DNA of 64,000 nucleotides from Tessaracoccus flavescens (lineage in GTDB: Bacteria > Actinomycetota > Actinomycetes > Propionibacteriales > Propionibacteriaceae): NCBI RefSeq assembly GCF_001998865.1, contig NZ_CP019607.1, positions 1,860,001 to 1,924,000 of the forward strand, read 5' to 3'. Shown piece by piece: positions 8,192 through 17,026 of this stretch (the stretch's first letter is position 1; every line of letters starts with the position of its first letter). The position numbers were made by a program, and so were the translations under genes. The notes beneath the pieces were generated by a model that was not told the DNA's origin, did not search any database, and saw nothing but the letters and a program-made list of their open reading frames with translations.

Positions 8192-9885
8192 CTAGGCCGT
8201 TGCCAGCTTGGTGAGAACGAGGACGATGCCCGGCTGCGTCGGGTCACCCGAGGCGTACTGGTCCTCCTCGGACGGCCAGCCGACGTAGTTGCGGGTGTTG
8301 AACTCGCCGAGCAGCGGGTGGGCGCCGAGCGGGATCGCGGGCACGTTCTCGACGAACCCGGTCTGCATTGTCTTGAGGGCCTCCTTGCGCTCATCTTCAT
8401 TGGCGGCGTTGGCGTAGGTGTTGAGCGCCTCGGTCACGGCCGGGTCGTCGAAGCGACCGAAGTTGAACTGGGCCTTGTTGTCGACGATCCACTTGGGATC
8501 CATCGTCGAGGTGTAGAGGCCGTAGGCGTTGCCCGTGTCCTCGAGCCAGTGGATGATCGCCTGGAAGCTGCCCTCCTGGCGCGCGGCGTCCCAGCCACCC
8601 CAGTCGGGCTGGTCGACCTTGACCTCGATGCCGAGGGCCGACTTCAGTTCCTCAGCGAGCAGCGCCTGCTCGGTGTTCCAGTCGCTCCAACCAGCGGGGA
8701 CGGAGATGGAGAAGGACACCGCCTCGCCATCGGGATCGATGAGCTTCTCGTCCTTCCAGGTGTAGCCGGCGTCGGTCAGGATCTGCTTGGCCTTGTCGAC
8801 ATCGACGGAGTAGTTCTTGTCCGCGTACTCGGGGAGGATCTCGTCCTTGAGCAGGTCGCCGAGGCCGGTCACGTTCCAGATCGCCTCTGAGGCGCCCTCA
8901 CGGGCGATGTCGACGTAGGCGTTGCGGTCGATCGTCCAGGCGAGCGCCTCGCGCAGCGCCTTGTTGTTGAACGGCTTGGTCTGCAGGTTCATGAAGAGCG
9001 TGCCCGCGCCGGCGGTGGGGGACACGAGGAACTTGTTGTTCTCATCGGCGGCCAGGTAGCTGTCCTGGATCTGGGGCAGGAAGGCCTGCGCCCAGTCGGC
9101 CTCGCCGGAGACGAGCGCCGTCGTCAGGGCGGCGTTGTCGCCGTAGGAGACGTAGTTGAGCTCGGGGACGGCCAGCTCGCCGCCCCAGTACTCGGGGTTG
9201 GCGGTGAGGGTGACCGACTCGGTCGACCAGTTCGACAGGACGTAGGGGCCGGTGCCGACGGCCTGGCCCTCTTCGGTCAGCGGGTCGGTGTTCGGGTCGG
9301 CGATGTTCTCCCAGATGTGCTTTGGCACGATCGGGTGGTGCAGCACGCGGGCCTGGGAGGTGAACTTGGAGTTGCCGAAGGTGATCACGACCTTGTCGCC
9401 GTCGGCCTTGACCTCCTTGATGTTGTGGGCCGAGGTGTCGTTCAGCTTTCCGGTGCGGACCATGTCGAAGCTGAAGATCACGTCGTCGGCGGTGAAGTCG
9501 GTGCCGTCGCTCCACTTGACGCCCTTGCGCGGGACGACGGTGAGCTGCGTGTAGTCCTCGTTCCACTCGACCGACTCGGCGAGCCACGGGGTGGTGCCGA
9601 GATCGCCCGTCGGGTTGACGAGGGCGAGCGGCTCGAAGATGACCTTGCCGTAGGCGTACTTGGAGGCCGACGAGTCGCCCAGGTAGGGGTTGTGGGACTC
9701 CGTCGTGATCGCGCCGTCAGGCTTGGCGATGGTCAGGGCCGCCGTGCCGACACCGCCACCGGCGGTCTCTCCACCGCTGGCATTCGAGGTCGGCTGGTTG
9801 CTTGGGGCGGGATCCTCTCCGGTCCCACACCCGGCCAGGGTGAATACCGCCGCTGTCGCGACGGCGATCAGGTCTTCAGCTTCAT
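8192..9885 (-). pseudogene. Solute-binding lipoprotein (family 5), 5' frameshift
   Basis: Extracellular binding protein of the Dpp-type importer (SBP family 5), which would capture the oligosaccharide and deliver it to the permeases. Coding text runs from about 9871 to 8192: a lipoprotein signal (LIAVATAAVFTLAGC, lipobox LAGC), an STGGETAGG-like linker, then family text such as NPYLGDSSASKYAYGKVIFEPL and GWSDWNTEQALLAEELKSALG. The only good start, ATG at 9885 with ribosome site GTAGGAG, reads M-K-L-K-T and stops at 9868. The signal-peptide frame begins one base off, with no ATG, GTG or TTG of its own upstream of the lipobox. Either one base has been lost or gained in this strain, or the assembly has an error; the rest of the frame is clean over about 560 residues, which argues for a recent event or an artefact. 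Confidence 0.8.
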
Positions 9886-9969
9886 TGCTGCTCCTACGTT
9901 GAGGCCCGGGTCGCTTGTGACGGGCCGCCGATCTTGTCGCACTGTTCTGGTGAAGGTGCTGGGGCTATT

Positions 9970-9985
9970 CTTACTGGCGAGTAAG
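9970..9985. promoter_or_regulatory. Palindromic operator, CTTACT-GGCG-AGTAAG
   Basis: A perfect 6-bp inverted repeat with a 4-bp spacer between the divergent lipoprotein and TetR genes; a direct extra AGTAAG copy overlaps at 9984. A related half-pattern, CTGGCGAG followed by CTTACTGC on the opposite strand, is at about 10036-10051. The position and symmetry fit a TetR-family operator for the neighbouring regulator. No binding data exist. Confidence 0.6.
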
Positions 9986-10096
9986 TAAGTAGCAACCCCC
10001 TGGGCGAGAATCGTTGCCGTTTCGTGATGCAGTAAGCTCGCCAGCGCCGTCAAGGCGTGGTCAAGGGGTACCGGTGCGAAGAGGCAGAGTGTACGC

Positions 10097-10723
10097 ATGA
10101 GGAAGAAGACTGGGGCGAGGCCCGAGACGCTCGTGCGGCGAAACGAGATCCTCCGGGCCGCAACCGACGTGTTCGGCAGCAAGGGTTCGGTCAACGGAAC
10201 CCTCGCCGAGATCGCCGACCAGGTGGGCATGACGCACGCGGGCATCCTGCACCACTTCGGCTCGAAGACCCAACTGCTGCTCGAGGTGCTGACCTACCGC
10301 GACAAGACCGACGTCGAGCACTTCACCGAGCAGCACATCCCCGGCGGCATCGACCTGTTCCGGCACCTCGTCAACACGGCCATCGCCAACGCGGAAAGAG
10401 CCGGCATCGTCCAGGCCTTCGTCGTCCTCTCCGGAGAGTCGGTGACGGCCGAGCACCCCGCTCGCGACTACTTCGCCCATCGCTACGCGACGCTCCGCGA
10501 GGAGATCGTCGAGGCCTTCACACAGGTGTGTGAGGAGCGTGGGATCACGGACCCGGGCCCCGTCAGGCACGCCGCCGCGAGCATCCTCGCCGTCATGGAC
10601 GGCCTGCAGGTGCAGTGGCTGCACGATCCTTCCGCGGTCGACCTTGCGGAGTCGACGCGCTTCGCCATCGAGGCGATCGTCTCCGCGACGCTGCACCCCG
10701 CGGCGAGCGACCTGGCCGAGTGA
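10097..10723 (+). CDS. TetR-family transcriptional regulator
   Basis: 208 residues. The N-terminal helix-turn-helix (about 15-62) has family text AATDVFGSKGSVNGTLAEIA and MTHAGILHHFGSKTQLL. The C-terminal ligand domain resembles TetR regulators of sugar-utilisation genes (AFVVLSGESVTAEHPARDYFAHRY). It is transcribed divergently from the importer/GH3 operon with the palindrome at 9970 between, so it most likely represses that operon and itself, with a sugar as inducer (inference). Confidence 0.9.
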   Translation: MRKKTGARPETLVRRNEILRAATDVFGSKGSVNGTLAEIADQVGMTHAGILHHFGSKTQLLLEVLTYRDKTDVEHFTEQHIPGGIDLFRHLVNTAIANAERAGIVQAFVVLSGESVTAEHPARDYFAHRYATLREEIVEAFTQVCEERGITDPGPVRHAAASILAVMDGLQVQWLHDPSAVDLAESTRFAIEAIVSATLHPAASDLAE

Positions 10724-10724
10724 G

Positions 10725-10914
10725 TCAGACGGGGTCCGCGCGGCGCCGCAGGAGCTCGATCTCGGCCAGGTTCTGCGTCAGGTCTGCTGCCCGCAGGAAC
10801 TCTGCGCGTGCCTCGTCGCGCCTGCCGAGCCGGGCGGGGAAATCCGCCCTGACGGCCAGCTCGTAGTGGTCCTGGGCGTCGGTGTCGGTCTCGGTGACGG
10901 CGCTCACTGAAATT
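10725..10914 (-). pseudogene. ECF42 sigma factor, 3' fragment (after IS21)
   Basis: C-terminal about 60 residues of an ECF42-type sigma factor (segment DHYELAVRADFPARLGRRDEA, then EFLRAADLTQNLAEIELLRR), the TPR-like tail of this family. It is separated from the rest of the gene (13206-13815) by the IS21 element. Removing the element and one copy of the 5-bp duplication AAATT rejoins both parts in one reading frame. Confidence 0.8.
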
Positions 10915-11051
10915 CCCCAGTTCTGCTCATCGAAATTCCTCACCCTGGGTCGCTCCGCCGCATGAGGCGGGCCCTCCCCGAGACTGGTGGTCTCTGACCA
11001 CACACCACCTCGAGGAAGGCCCTTGTTCTTATGCTCTCAGAAAGGAGCAGC

Positions 11052-12359
11052 GTGGATATCCACGCTCTGAAACGGCAGGGGATGACGATCAGCGAGATCG
11101 CCCGCCGCACCAACCATGACCGCAAGACGATCCGCGCGTACTTGAACGGGGACCGGGTCCCGGGGCGGCGGCAACGCGCCGTGCCGGACTCGTTCGAGGC
11201 GTTCGTCGACTACGTGAGCGCGCGCCTATCGGAGGACCCGCATTTGTGGGCGGCGACGTTGCTCGACGAGCTGCGCCCGCTGGGCTACGCGGGGTCGTAT
11301 CCGACGTTGACCCGACAGATCCGTGACCGCGGGCTGCGGCCGGCCTGCGCCGCCTGCGCGCACGTCACGAAGCGTCCGAACGCGGTCATCGAGCATCCGC
11401 CGGGTGAGGAGACCCAGTTCGACTGGCTCGAGCTGCCCGATGCGCCCACGCACTGGGGGTTCCCGACGAAGAAGGCGTTCCTGCTGGTCGGCTCGCTGGC
11501 CCACTCGGGGGTTTGGCGGGCGGTGCTCGCCCCGTCGATGGATCTGCCGCACCTGTTGGCCGCGATGAGCACCTTGCTGCGTCTGCTGGGTGGGCTCACT
11601 CGCGTGTGGCGCTTCGATCGGATGCGCACCGTGCTGGACCCGGTCACGGGGGATCTGACGGCGATGTTCGCCGGGTTCGCGAAGCACCACGGCGTCCAGG
11701 TGGTCGCCTGCCGGCCCCGCTCCGGCAACCGCAAGGGCGTGGTCGAGAAGAATAACCACACCGCCGCGCAACGCTGGTGGCGGACTCTGCCCGACGAACT
11801 CACCCTCGAGCAGGCCCAGGCCGGTGTCGAGGCGTTCGCCCGCCGACAAGACCAGCGACGCCGGGAAGACGTGTCCGGGTGGAGCACCGCGAAGGCGATG
11901 TTCGCCGCCGAACGGCTCCGAGCGTTGCCACCGACGGTGTTCCCGGTGATCCTCACCGAGGAACGCACCGCCACCCGGCAGGCGCTGATCGACTGGCGCG
12001 GCAACCGGTATTCCGTCCCACCCGAACTCGCTGCCGGGAAGGTCGTCGTCCATCACCGCCACGGCAGCGACACCATCGACATCGCCACCCTCTCCGGCGC
12101 GGTCCTCGCCCGACACCGAGTCGCCGAACCGGGCCTGGGGGTCACGATCCGCGACACCGGACACGTCACCGCCCTCGAAACGATCGCCCTCGCCTCGGCA
12201 CCGCCGGGACGCTCCCACCGCCGCAAGGAACGCATCCCACCCGGCGCCACCGCCCTGCGCGCCGCCGCCGTGCTCACCGGCGCCGCGGAACCGCTCTCGA
12301 CCGTGATCAGCCTGGCCGCCTACGAGCAGGCCGCGAAGAACAGGAACACCCTCCCATGA
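11052..12359 (+). CDS. istA: IS21-family transposase IstA
   Basis: DDE recombinase of IS21. I prefer GTG at 11052 (ribosome site AAAGGAG five bases upstream) over the ATG at 11031; this gives 435 residues. The N-terminal helix-turn-helix is GMTISEIARRTNHDRKTIRAYL, followed by the integrase core (ETQFDWLELPD, later FDRMRTVLDP and the acidic segment GNRKGVVEKNN). The stop overlaps the istB start (ATGA), giving translational coupling as usual in IS21. Confidence 0.92.
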   Translation: MDIHALKRQGMTISEIARRTNHDRKTIRAYLNGDRVPGRRQRAVPDSFEAFVDYVSARLSEDPHLWAATLLDELRPLGYAGSYPTLTRQIRDRGLRPACAACAHVTKRPNAVIEHPPGEETQFDWLELPDAPTHWGFPTKKAFLLVGSLAHSGVWRAVLAPSMDLPHLLAAMSTLLRLLGGLTRVWRFDRMRTVLDPVTGDLTAMFAGFAKHHGVQVVACRPRSGNRKGVVEKNNHTAAQRWWRTLPDELTLEQAQAGVEAFARRQDQRRREDVSGWSTAKAMFAAERLRALPPTVFPVILTEERTATRQALIDWRGNRYSVPPELAAGKVVVHHRHGSDTIDIATLSGAVLARHRVAEPGLGVTIRDTGHVTALETIALASAPPGRSHRRKERIPPGATALRAAAVLTGAAEPLSTVISLAAYEQAAKNRNTLP

Positions 12360-13162
12360 CCACCACCACGAACACCGCCGCCAGCGTCTACCAACAGCTG
12401 CGCAACCACCTCACCGACCTGAAACTCGCCGACGCCGCCGACGCCCTCCCGAAGGTGCTCGACCAAGCCCAAACCGAGGGCTGGAGCCTCACCCACACCC
12501 TCGAGCACCTACTGCGCATCGAGGTCACCGCCACCGAAGCCCGACGCCTCGCCGGCCGGTTCCGTTTCGCGAACCTCCCCACCGGCGCCACCCTCGACGA
12601 CTTCGACCTCGACCACGCCTCCGGCATCGACCGAAACCTGCTCACCGAACTCGGCACCTGCCGCTACCTCGACACCGCCACCAACATCCTCCTCATCGGC
12701 TCACCCGGCGTCGGGAAGACCCACATCGCCACCGGCCTCGGGCACGCCGCCGTCACCGCCGGCTACCGCGTCTACTTCACCTCCGCCGCCGACCTCGCCG
12801 CCCGCTGCCACCGCGCCGCGATCGAAGGCAAGTGGTCCACCATGATGCGTTTCTTCGCCGGTCCGACCCTGCTCATCATCGACGAGCTTGGCTACCTCCC
12901 GCTGCCCGGCGAGGCCGCCTCAGCCTTGTTCCAGGTCATCAACCAGCGCTACCTGAAGACCTCGATCGTGATCACCACGAACCGGCCGGTCGGAGCCTGG
13001 GGCGAGATCCTCGGCGACACCACCGTCGCCGCCGCCATGCTCGACCGGCTCCTCCACCGCTCCGTCGTCATCACCCTCGACGGCCCCTCCTACCGACTCC
13101 GCAACCACCACGCCGCAGCCGACGAACTACGCCGCGCCACAACCGGCACCAACCTGCGCTAA
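12356..13162 (+). CDS. istB: IS21-family helper ATPase IstB
   Basis: 268-residue AAA+ ATPase that helps IstA choose and activate target DNA. Walker A is GSPGVGKTH (about residue 120), Walker B is LLIIDELGYLPL, and an arginine-rich sensor segment follows (AAAMLDRLLHRS). Its start overlaps istA by 4 bp. Confidence 0.93.
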   Translation: MTTTTNTAASVYQQLRNHLTDLKLADAADALPKVLDQAQTEGWSLTHTLEHLLRIEVTATEARRLAGRFRFANLPTGATLDDFDLDHASGIDRNLLTELGTCRYLDTATNILLIGSPGVGKTHIATGLGHAAVTAGYRVYFTSAADLAARCHRAAIEGKWSTMMRFFAGPTLLIIDELGYLPLPGEAASALFQVINQRYLKTSIVITTNRPVGAWGEILGDTTVAAAMLDRLLHRSVVITLDGPSYRLRNHHAAADELRRATTGTNLR

Positions 13163-13205
13163 CCTAACCCCGCGACCTGAGGAACTTCGACGAGCAACTC
13201 TGGGG

Positions 13206-13815
13206 AAATTCGCTGAGCACCGTCATCGGCGAGCGCCGCCTCAGGACCGTGCAGGTGTCCGACCGCGACGATCCTCGCCCTGCGCGCCGCGTCGCTCGGC
13301 TCGGCCGCGATCAACTGGTCGTAGAGGGTCAGGATCTGGGCCCAGTCGGTGTCCTCGTCGCGCTCGGCATCGCAGTGCACGGCCTGGATCGCAGCCTGAT
13401 ACTGGAACGGCCCCGGACGGTTGGCGGCCAGCAGCGCGCGGACAAGATCGTGCCCCTCGGCGATCATCGTCGCGTCCCAGAGGCTGCGGTCCTGCTCGGG
13501 AAGCGGGACGAGTCGACCGCCCTGTCCGATCCGCGCCGGTCGGCGGGCCTGGAGGAGCGGCAGCAGCGCGAGCAGGCCGGTCGCCTCGAGATGGTCCGGG
13601 ACGTGCCGCACCACCACCCGGGCGAGACGCAGAGCCTCCTGGCTGAGGTCGAAGCGGCTGAGCTCGCCTGCCGTCGTGACGTAGCCCTCGTTGTAGATCG
13701 CGTAGATCACGGTCAGCACCACGTCGATCCGGTCGCGGACCCGCTCCGGCGCCGGAAGCCCGATCCGGGCGTCGCGGCGGGGATCGCGGGATTCGACATC
13801 GTGCAGGCAATATTC
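13206..13815 (-). pseudogene. ECF42 sigma factor, middle part; 5' end missing
   Basis: Middle and C-terminal region of an ECF42 sigma factor: RDARIGLPAPERVRDRI, then YAIYNEGYVTTAGE (the NEGY motif of this family) and TPR-like text to GPEAALADDGAQR, where the IS21 element interrupts it. Sigma regions 2 and 4, which would bind the promoter, are absent; homology fades at about 13815, just beyond the glycosyltransferase stop. An intact relative (28090-29313) is in the same window with its DGPF partner; this copy has no partner next to it. Confidence 0.8.
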
Positions 13816-13840
13816 TGAAGAATTCCTCGGGCCGGCCGGA

Positions 13841-16318
13841 TCAGAAGAACCAGGCGCCCCTGGTGTAGGCGACGACGCCTACGGTGGCGAGCGCCGTCAT
13901 GGTCAGCACGGTGTAGGTGTGGGCCCGCTCCCGCTTGCCCACGAGCGCGGCGATCATGAACGCGAACGGGAAGAACGCCAGCGCGAGTCGTGGGGTGCTG
14001 TAGTACCAGGCGTTGCTCAGCCCGATGATCAGGGTCGCGCCGATGTAGACGGCGTAGCCGAGGTAGCCGCGCCACATCACCCACACCATCAGCGCCAGCG
14101 AGAGGGCCGCGAAGACGATCTCCACCCGCCACGTGAACACGATGTTGGCCCCGTAGTCGCCGGCCCAGGTGTTCCACGTTGTGAGGAACCCGTCTGTAAA
14201 GCCCGTGAAGTCGCGACCCCAACCCTCCTTCTGCACCTGCATGAAGATCCAGAACGAGCCGCGTTCGCGCTGCAGGTAGAGCCCGTAGATCCAGAACGGC
14301 AGCGAGGCCGCCACCATGGCGACGACGGCCGAGGCGAGCCGCCTCCAGTGCGGCCAGGCCCGACGGGCAAGCTCGACCGCGACCCCGAGCAGCACGAAGA
14401 GGCCGACCGTACGGGTGCCCACGGCGATCGCCGTGAACAGCGCGGCAGGCCAGGCCCGCCCCCTCTGTGCGTAGTAGAAGGCGGGGACCGCGCCGGCCAG
14501 GAACAACGCCTCGGAGTAGGGCGCGACAAGGAAGACCCCGGTCGGGAACAGCAACAGGTAGACGATGGAGCGGTCGCCGTCGAACCCGTGCAGCTGGGCG
14601 AGTCGGTAGAGGTACGCCGAGGCGACGAACGTGCTGACGAACGAGACCAGGATTCCCGCGTGCAGCGGCTCGATGCCTGGGGCGGAGACGACCCGGACGG
14701 CGAGGGGGAAAAAGGGGAAGAAGGCGGGCGCGTTGCCGCCCACCACCTCGGGGCCGTAGCCCGACTCCGCGATGGACAGGAAATGCAGCGCGTCCCAGCG
14801 CGCCCAAGCATCCCAGCCGAACTTCGGCTTCACCTGGTCGGTGGTCATCAACCACTCGATGCAGTAGGCGGCAAGCACCAAGGCGAACCTGGACACGAAC
14901 GTCGCGATGGCCGCCGCGATCAGAGGCGCCCGCCAGCGCCCGAGGAACGACTTCCCGGCAGGGACCGGGGCCGGACGCGCCGGCGCCGGGCGAGGCGCCA
15001 CGGCGTGCAGTTCGCCGCCGAGCGGATCCGACCAGACGGAGCCGAACCGGTCGCGCTCGGGGTGCAGCACGTCCCACAGCACGCGGGCCAGGAGGTAGAT
15101 CTCGACGGCGGCCCGCGCCAGGATGGCGAGCCAGTACAGCCAGTAGTGGCCCGACTGGGTGCTGGTGAGCGCGCCGTCGAGCCAGCCCCAGAGCGCGAAC
15201 GCGTAGAGGAGCTGGGTGATCGTCACCGCGACCAGCTCGGCCCGGTACGGCCGCGCGATAACCACCGCGAACAGCACCCACAGGCCGGTCTGCGGCGTGA
15301 ACGCCGGGGCAACGACGATCACCGCGAGCACGACGAGCGCGATCAGCGCGCCGACCCGCGGCCGTCTGCCCGTGACGCGCAGGAGGCCGAAGAGGCAGCC
15401 GAGCCCGACGATCAGCGCCGAGAATCCCAGCGACCCGGCGTGCGGCTGGTCGAAACCCCACAGCTTCGCCAGGTACCAGAGCGAGCCGAACCCGGGAGAG
15501 GCGCCGGCCTGCGACCGGTAGAAGTCCCAGAGCCTTCCGAAATCCTTGAGGATCAACGGGAGTTGGACGACCACGAACACGGCGAGCCAGACCAGGCCGA
15601 ACCGGAGCGCGCGCAGCGTGCCTCCGCGGAGTCCGATCGCGACTACGAGGCCGATGCTGACCGCGATCGGCATCGTGCCCGTGCACGACGCGATTGCCAG
15701 CACGATGGCGGCGAGGAGGCTGCGTCGGGTCGAGAACAGGGCGAGGCCGACCCCTGCGAGGGCGAGCGGGATCAGTTCCCAGCTGATCAGCCCGACGCTC
15801 AGCACGATGGGCGAGAGTGCGATCAGGAAGGCGTCAGAGGACCATCCCCACGGATTCGCGAGCCGAGGTCGCTGGCCTGCGGTGCGCGCGGCGCCGGAGG
15901 GACGCCGTCCGAAGATGGCGACCGCGAAGATCAGGGTGAGGAAGCAGACGAACAGCCCCACCGCGGTGAGGGAGTAGAACGTGAGGCTCGCCTCGACCTG
16001 GGCCTCCGGGGTCGCGCTGCGGGTGACGGGCGCGCCGAGCACCGAGGAGGTGACCCGAGAGGTGAACCAGATGATCACCGCGAGCAGCGGCGGATAGGTC
16101 AGCTCGTCCGCGGTGGTGGGGACGTTGCCCGTCCCTATCGACTGGGCGAGGAAGTTCGTCTGGATGTCGCTGTAGCAGGCGTACAGGAAGCGGTCGAACG
16201 TGCCGGGAACCGGTTGTACGCAGGGGACGCTGCGGAGGAAGAGCACCAGGAACAGCAGGCTGCCCCCGAGCAGGGCGGCGCTCAGCGGCGAGACGGAGCG
16301 GCGCAGCATCGAGTTCAC
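13841..16318 (-). CDS. Double-domain GT-C membrane glycosyltransferase
   Basis: 825 residues with roughly 18-20 predicted membrane spans, about twice the length of a normal GT-C enzyme. Residues about 1-400 resemble actinobacterial GT87-like mannosyltransferases (YPPLLAVIIWFTSRV, LISWELIPLALAG). After a proline/alanine-rich cytoplasmic linker (about 425-455), residues about 460-825 resemble PIG-V-type mannosyltransferases, with the motif RWDALHFLSIAESGYGPE. Such enzymes use a polyprenyl-phosphate sugar on the outer membrane face to glycosylate lipids, polysaccharides or proteins. The two halves look like two enzymes joined in one chain. The acceptor is unknown. Confidence 0.8.
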   Translation of the reverse strand: MNSMLRRSVSPLSAALLGGSLLFLVLFLRSVPCVQPVPGTFDRFLYACYSDIQTNFLAQSIGTGNVPTTADELTYPPLLAVIIWFTSRVTSSVLGAPVTRSATPEAQVEASLTFYSLTAVGLFVCFLTLIFAVAIFGRRPSGAARTAGQRPRLANPWGWSSDAFLIALSPIVLSVGLISWELIPLALAGVGLALFSTRRSLLAAIVLAIASCTGTMPIAVSIGLVVAIGLRGGTLRALRFGLVWLAVFVVVQLPLILKDFGRLWDFYRSQAGASPGFGSLWYLAKLWGFDQPHAGSLGFSALIVGLGCLFGLLRVTGRRPRVGALIALVVLAVIVVAPAFTPQTGLWVLFAVVIARPYRAELVAVTITQLLYAFALWGWLDGALTSTQSGHYWLYWLAILARAAVEIYLLARVLWDVLHPERDRFGSVWSDPLGGELHAVAPRPAPARPAPVPAGKSFLGRWRAPLIAAAIATFVSRFALVLAAYCIEWLMTTDQVKPKFGWDAWARWDALHFLSIAESGYGPEVVGGNAPAFFPFFPLAVRVVSAPGIEPLHAGILVSFVSTFVASAYLYRLAQLHGFDGDRSIVYLLLFPTGVFLVAPYSEALFLAGAVPAFYYAQRGRAWPAALFTAIAVGTRTVGLFVLLGVAVELARRAWPHWRRLASAVVAMVAASLPFWIYGLYLQRERGSFWIFMQVQKEGWGRDFTGFTDGFLTTWNTWAGDYGANIVFTWRVEIVFAALSLALMVWVMWRGYLGYAVYIGATLIIGLSNAWYYSTPRLALAFFPFAFMIAALVGKRERAHTYTVLTMTALATVGVVAYTRGAWFF

Positions 16319-16359
16319 GCCGTCACGCTAGCCGAAGCAGGTGGTCGCAGCGGCGCCGA

Positions 16360-16890
16360 TCACGTCCCGTGTGCCGGGTAGAGGCCCTCCAAGAGTTCCT
16401 CCAGTTCGGTGATGGAGCCGTCCTCCGGGTCGTCGATCAGCGCCATTCCTCGCTCGAGTGCCGACCGGACATGGCACGCCACCTCGTCCGGGGTGAGGTC
16501 GCAGGCGGTCGGATCGACCTCGACGGTGGCGAGGGAGCCGATCAGATAGTGCAGATGCACGGGACCGTCGTCGATCGTCGTGACGCCCTCGAGGCAGGGA
16601 GCGGCGGCGCAAGGCTCAAGGTCGCGAAGCGCGTCGTCGGTGTAGGCGCGTAGCCGCTCGAGGAGCGCATCGCGGTGCGGATCGGACGGTTGATCCGGGT
16701 GCGGCGCGAGCACATCGGAGGCGATCGCCTCGTCGTGCGCGGTGCGGATGGCGTCGGCGAGCCGCGGGAGGGCTTCGGGGTCGAGCAGGCAGGCGTCGAC
16801 GCGGACGCTCTCCACCCGGTCGTCGCGAATCCGGATCGAGACCCTCCGCGGGCCCGGCCGCTCGACGAGACCCTCGGCGTCGATCAGCAT
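16360..16890 (-). CDS. Conserved hypothetical protein, 176 aa
   Basis: I do not recognise the family. The protein is acidic (many Asp/Glu), soluble and without signal peptide or membrane span. Two Cys pairs stand out (DACLLDPEALP and EPCAAAPCLEG), plus a further Cys in DPTACDLTPDEVACHV. The start ATG at 16890 has a strong ribosome site, GGAGGCACC. Codon use matches its neighbours. It has its own transcription unit between the glycosyltransferase and the NlpC/P60 gene. Confidence 0.7.
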   Translation of the reverse strand: MLIDAEGLVERPGPRRVSIRIRDDRVESVRVDACLLDPEALPRLADAIRTAHDEAIASDVLAPHPDQPSDPHRDALLERLRAYTDDALRDLEPCAAAPCLEGVTTIDDGPVHLHYLIGSLATVEVDPTACDLTPDEVACHVRSALERGMALIDDPEDGSITELEELLEGLYPAHGT

Positions 16891-16985
16891 GGTGCCTCCG
16901 TCCGGTGCTCGTAGCGGTCGCCCCCGAAGAGACCCTGGCTTGCAGTTCTACACCGTAGCCGGCTCATCCGGGGCGGAAACGGCAT

Positions 16986-17012
16986 GACGCCCCGACCAGG
17001 GGTCGGGGCGTC
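16986..17012 (-). terminator. Strong hairpin after the NlpC/P60 gene
   Basis: A perfect 12-bp stem, GACGCCCCGACC / GGTCGGGGCGTC, with a 3-base loop, about 15 bases past the stop at 17027. There is no clear T-run, which is common for actinobacterial terminators. Confidence 0.7.
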
Positions 17013-17026
17013 GGCGTGTCGCTCGC

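Larger units (their letters stand above)
10915..13205 (+). mobile_element. IS21-family insertion sequence, complete
   Basis: About 2.29 kb carrying istA and istB. The terminal inverted repeats are 28 bp: left CCCCAGTTCTGCTCATCGAA at 10915 onward, right its near match read inward from 13205, both continuing to TTCCTCA. It is flanked by the 5-bp direct repeat AAATT at 10910-10914 and 13206-13210, the usual size for IS21. Both genes look intact. Confidence 0.88.

Noticed and set aside
13919..16381. Plus-strand open frame of 820 codons opposite the glycosyltransferase
   Set aside because: It is the complement of a membrane-protein gene in high-GC DNA; the translation is Arg/Glu/Gly-rich without any domain.
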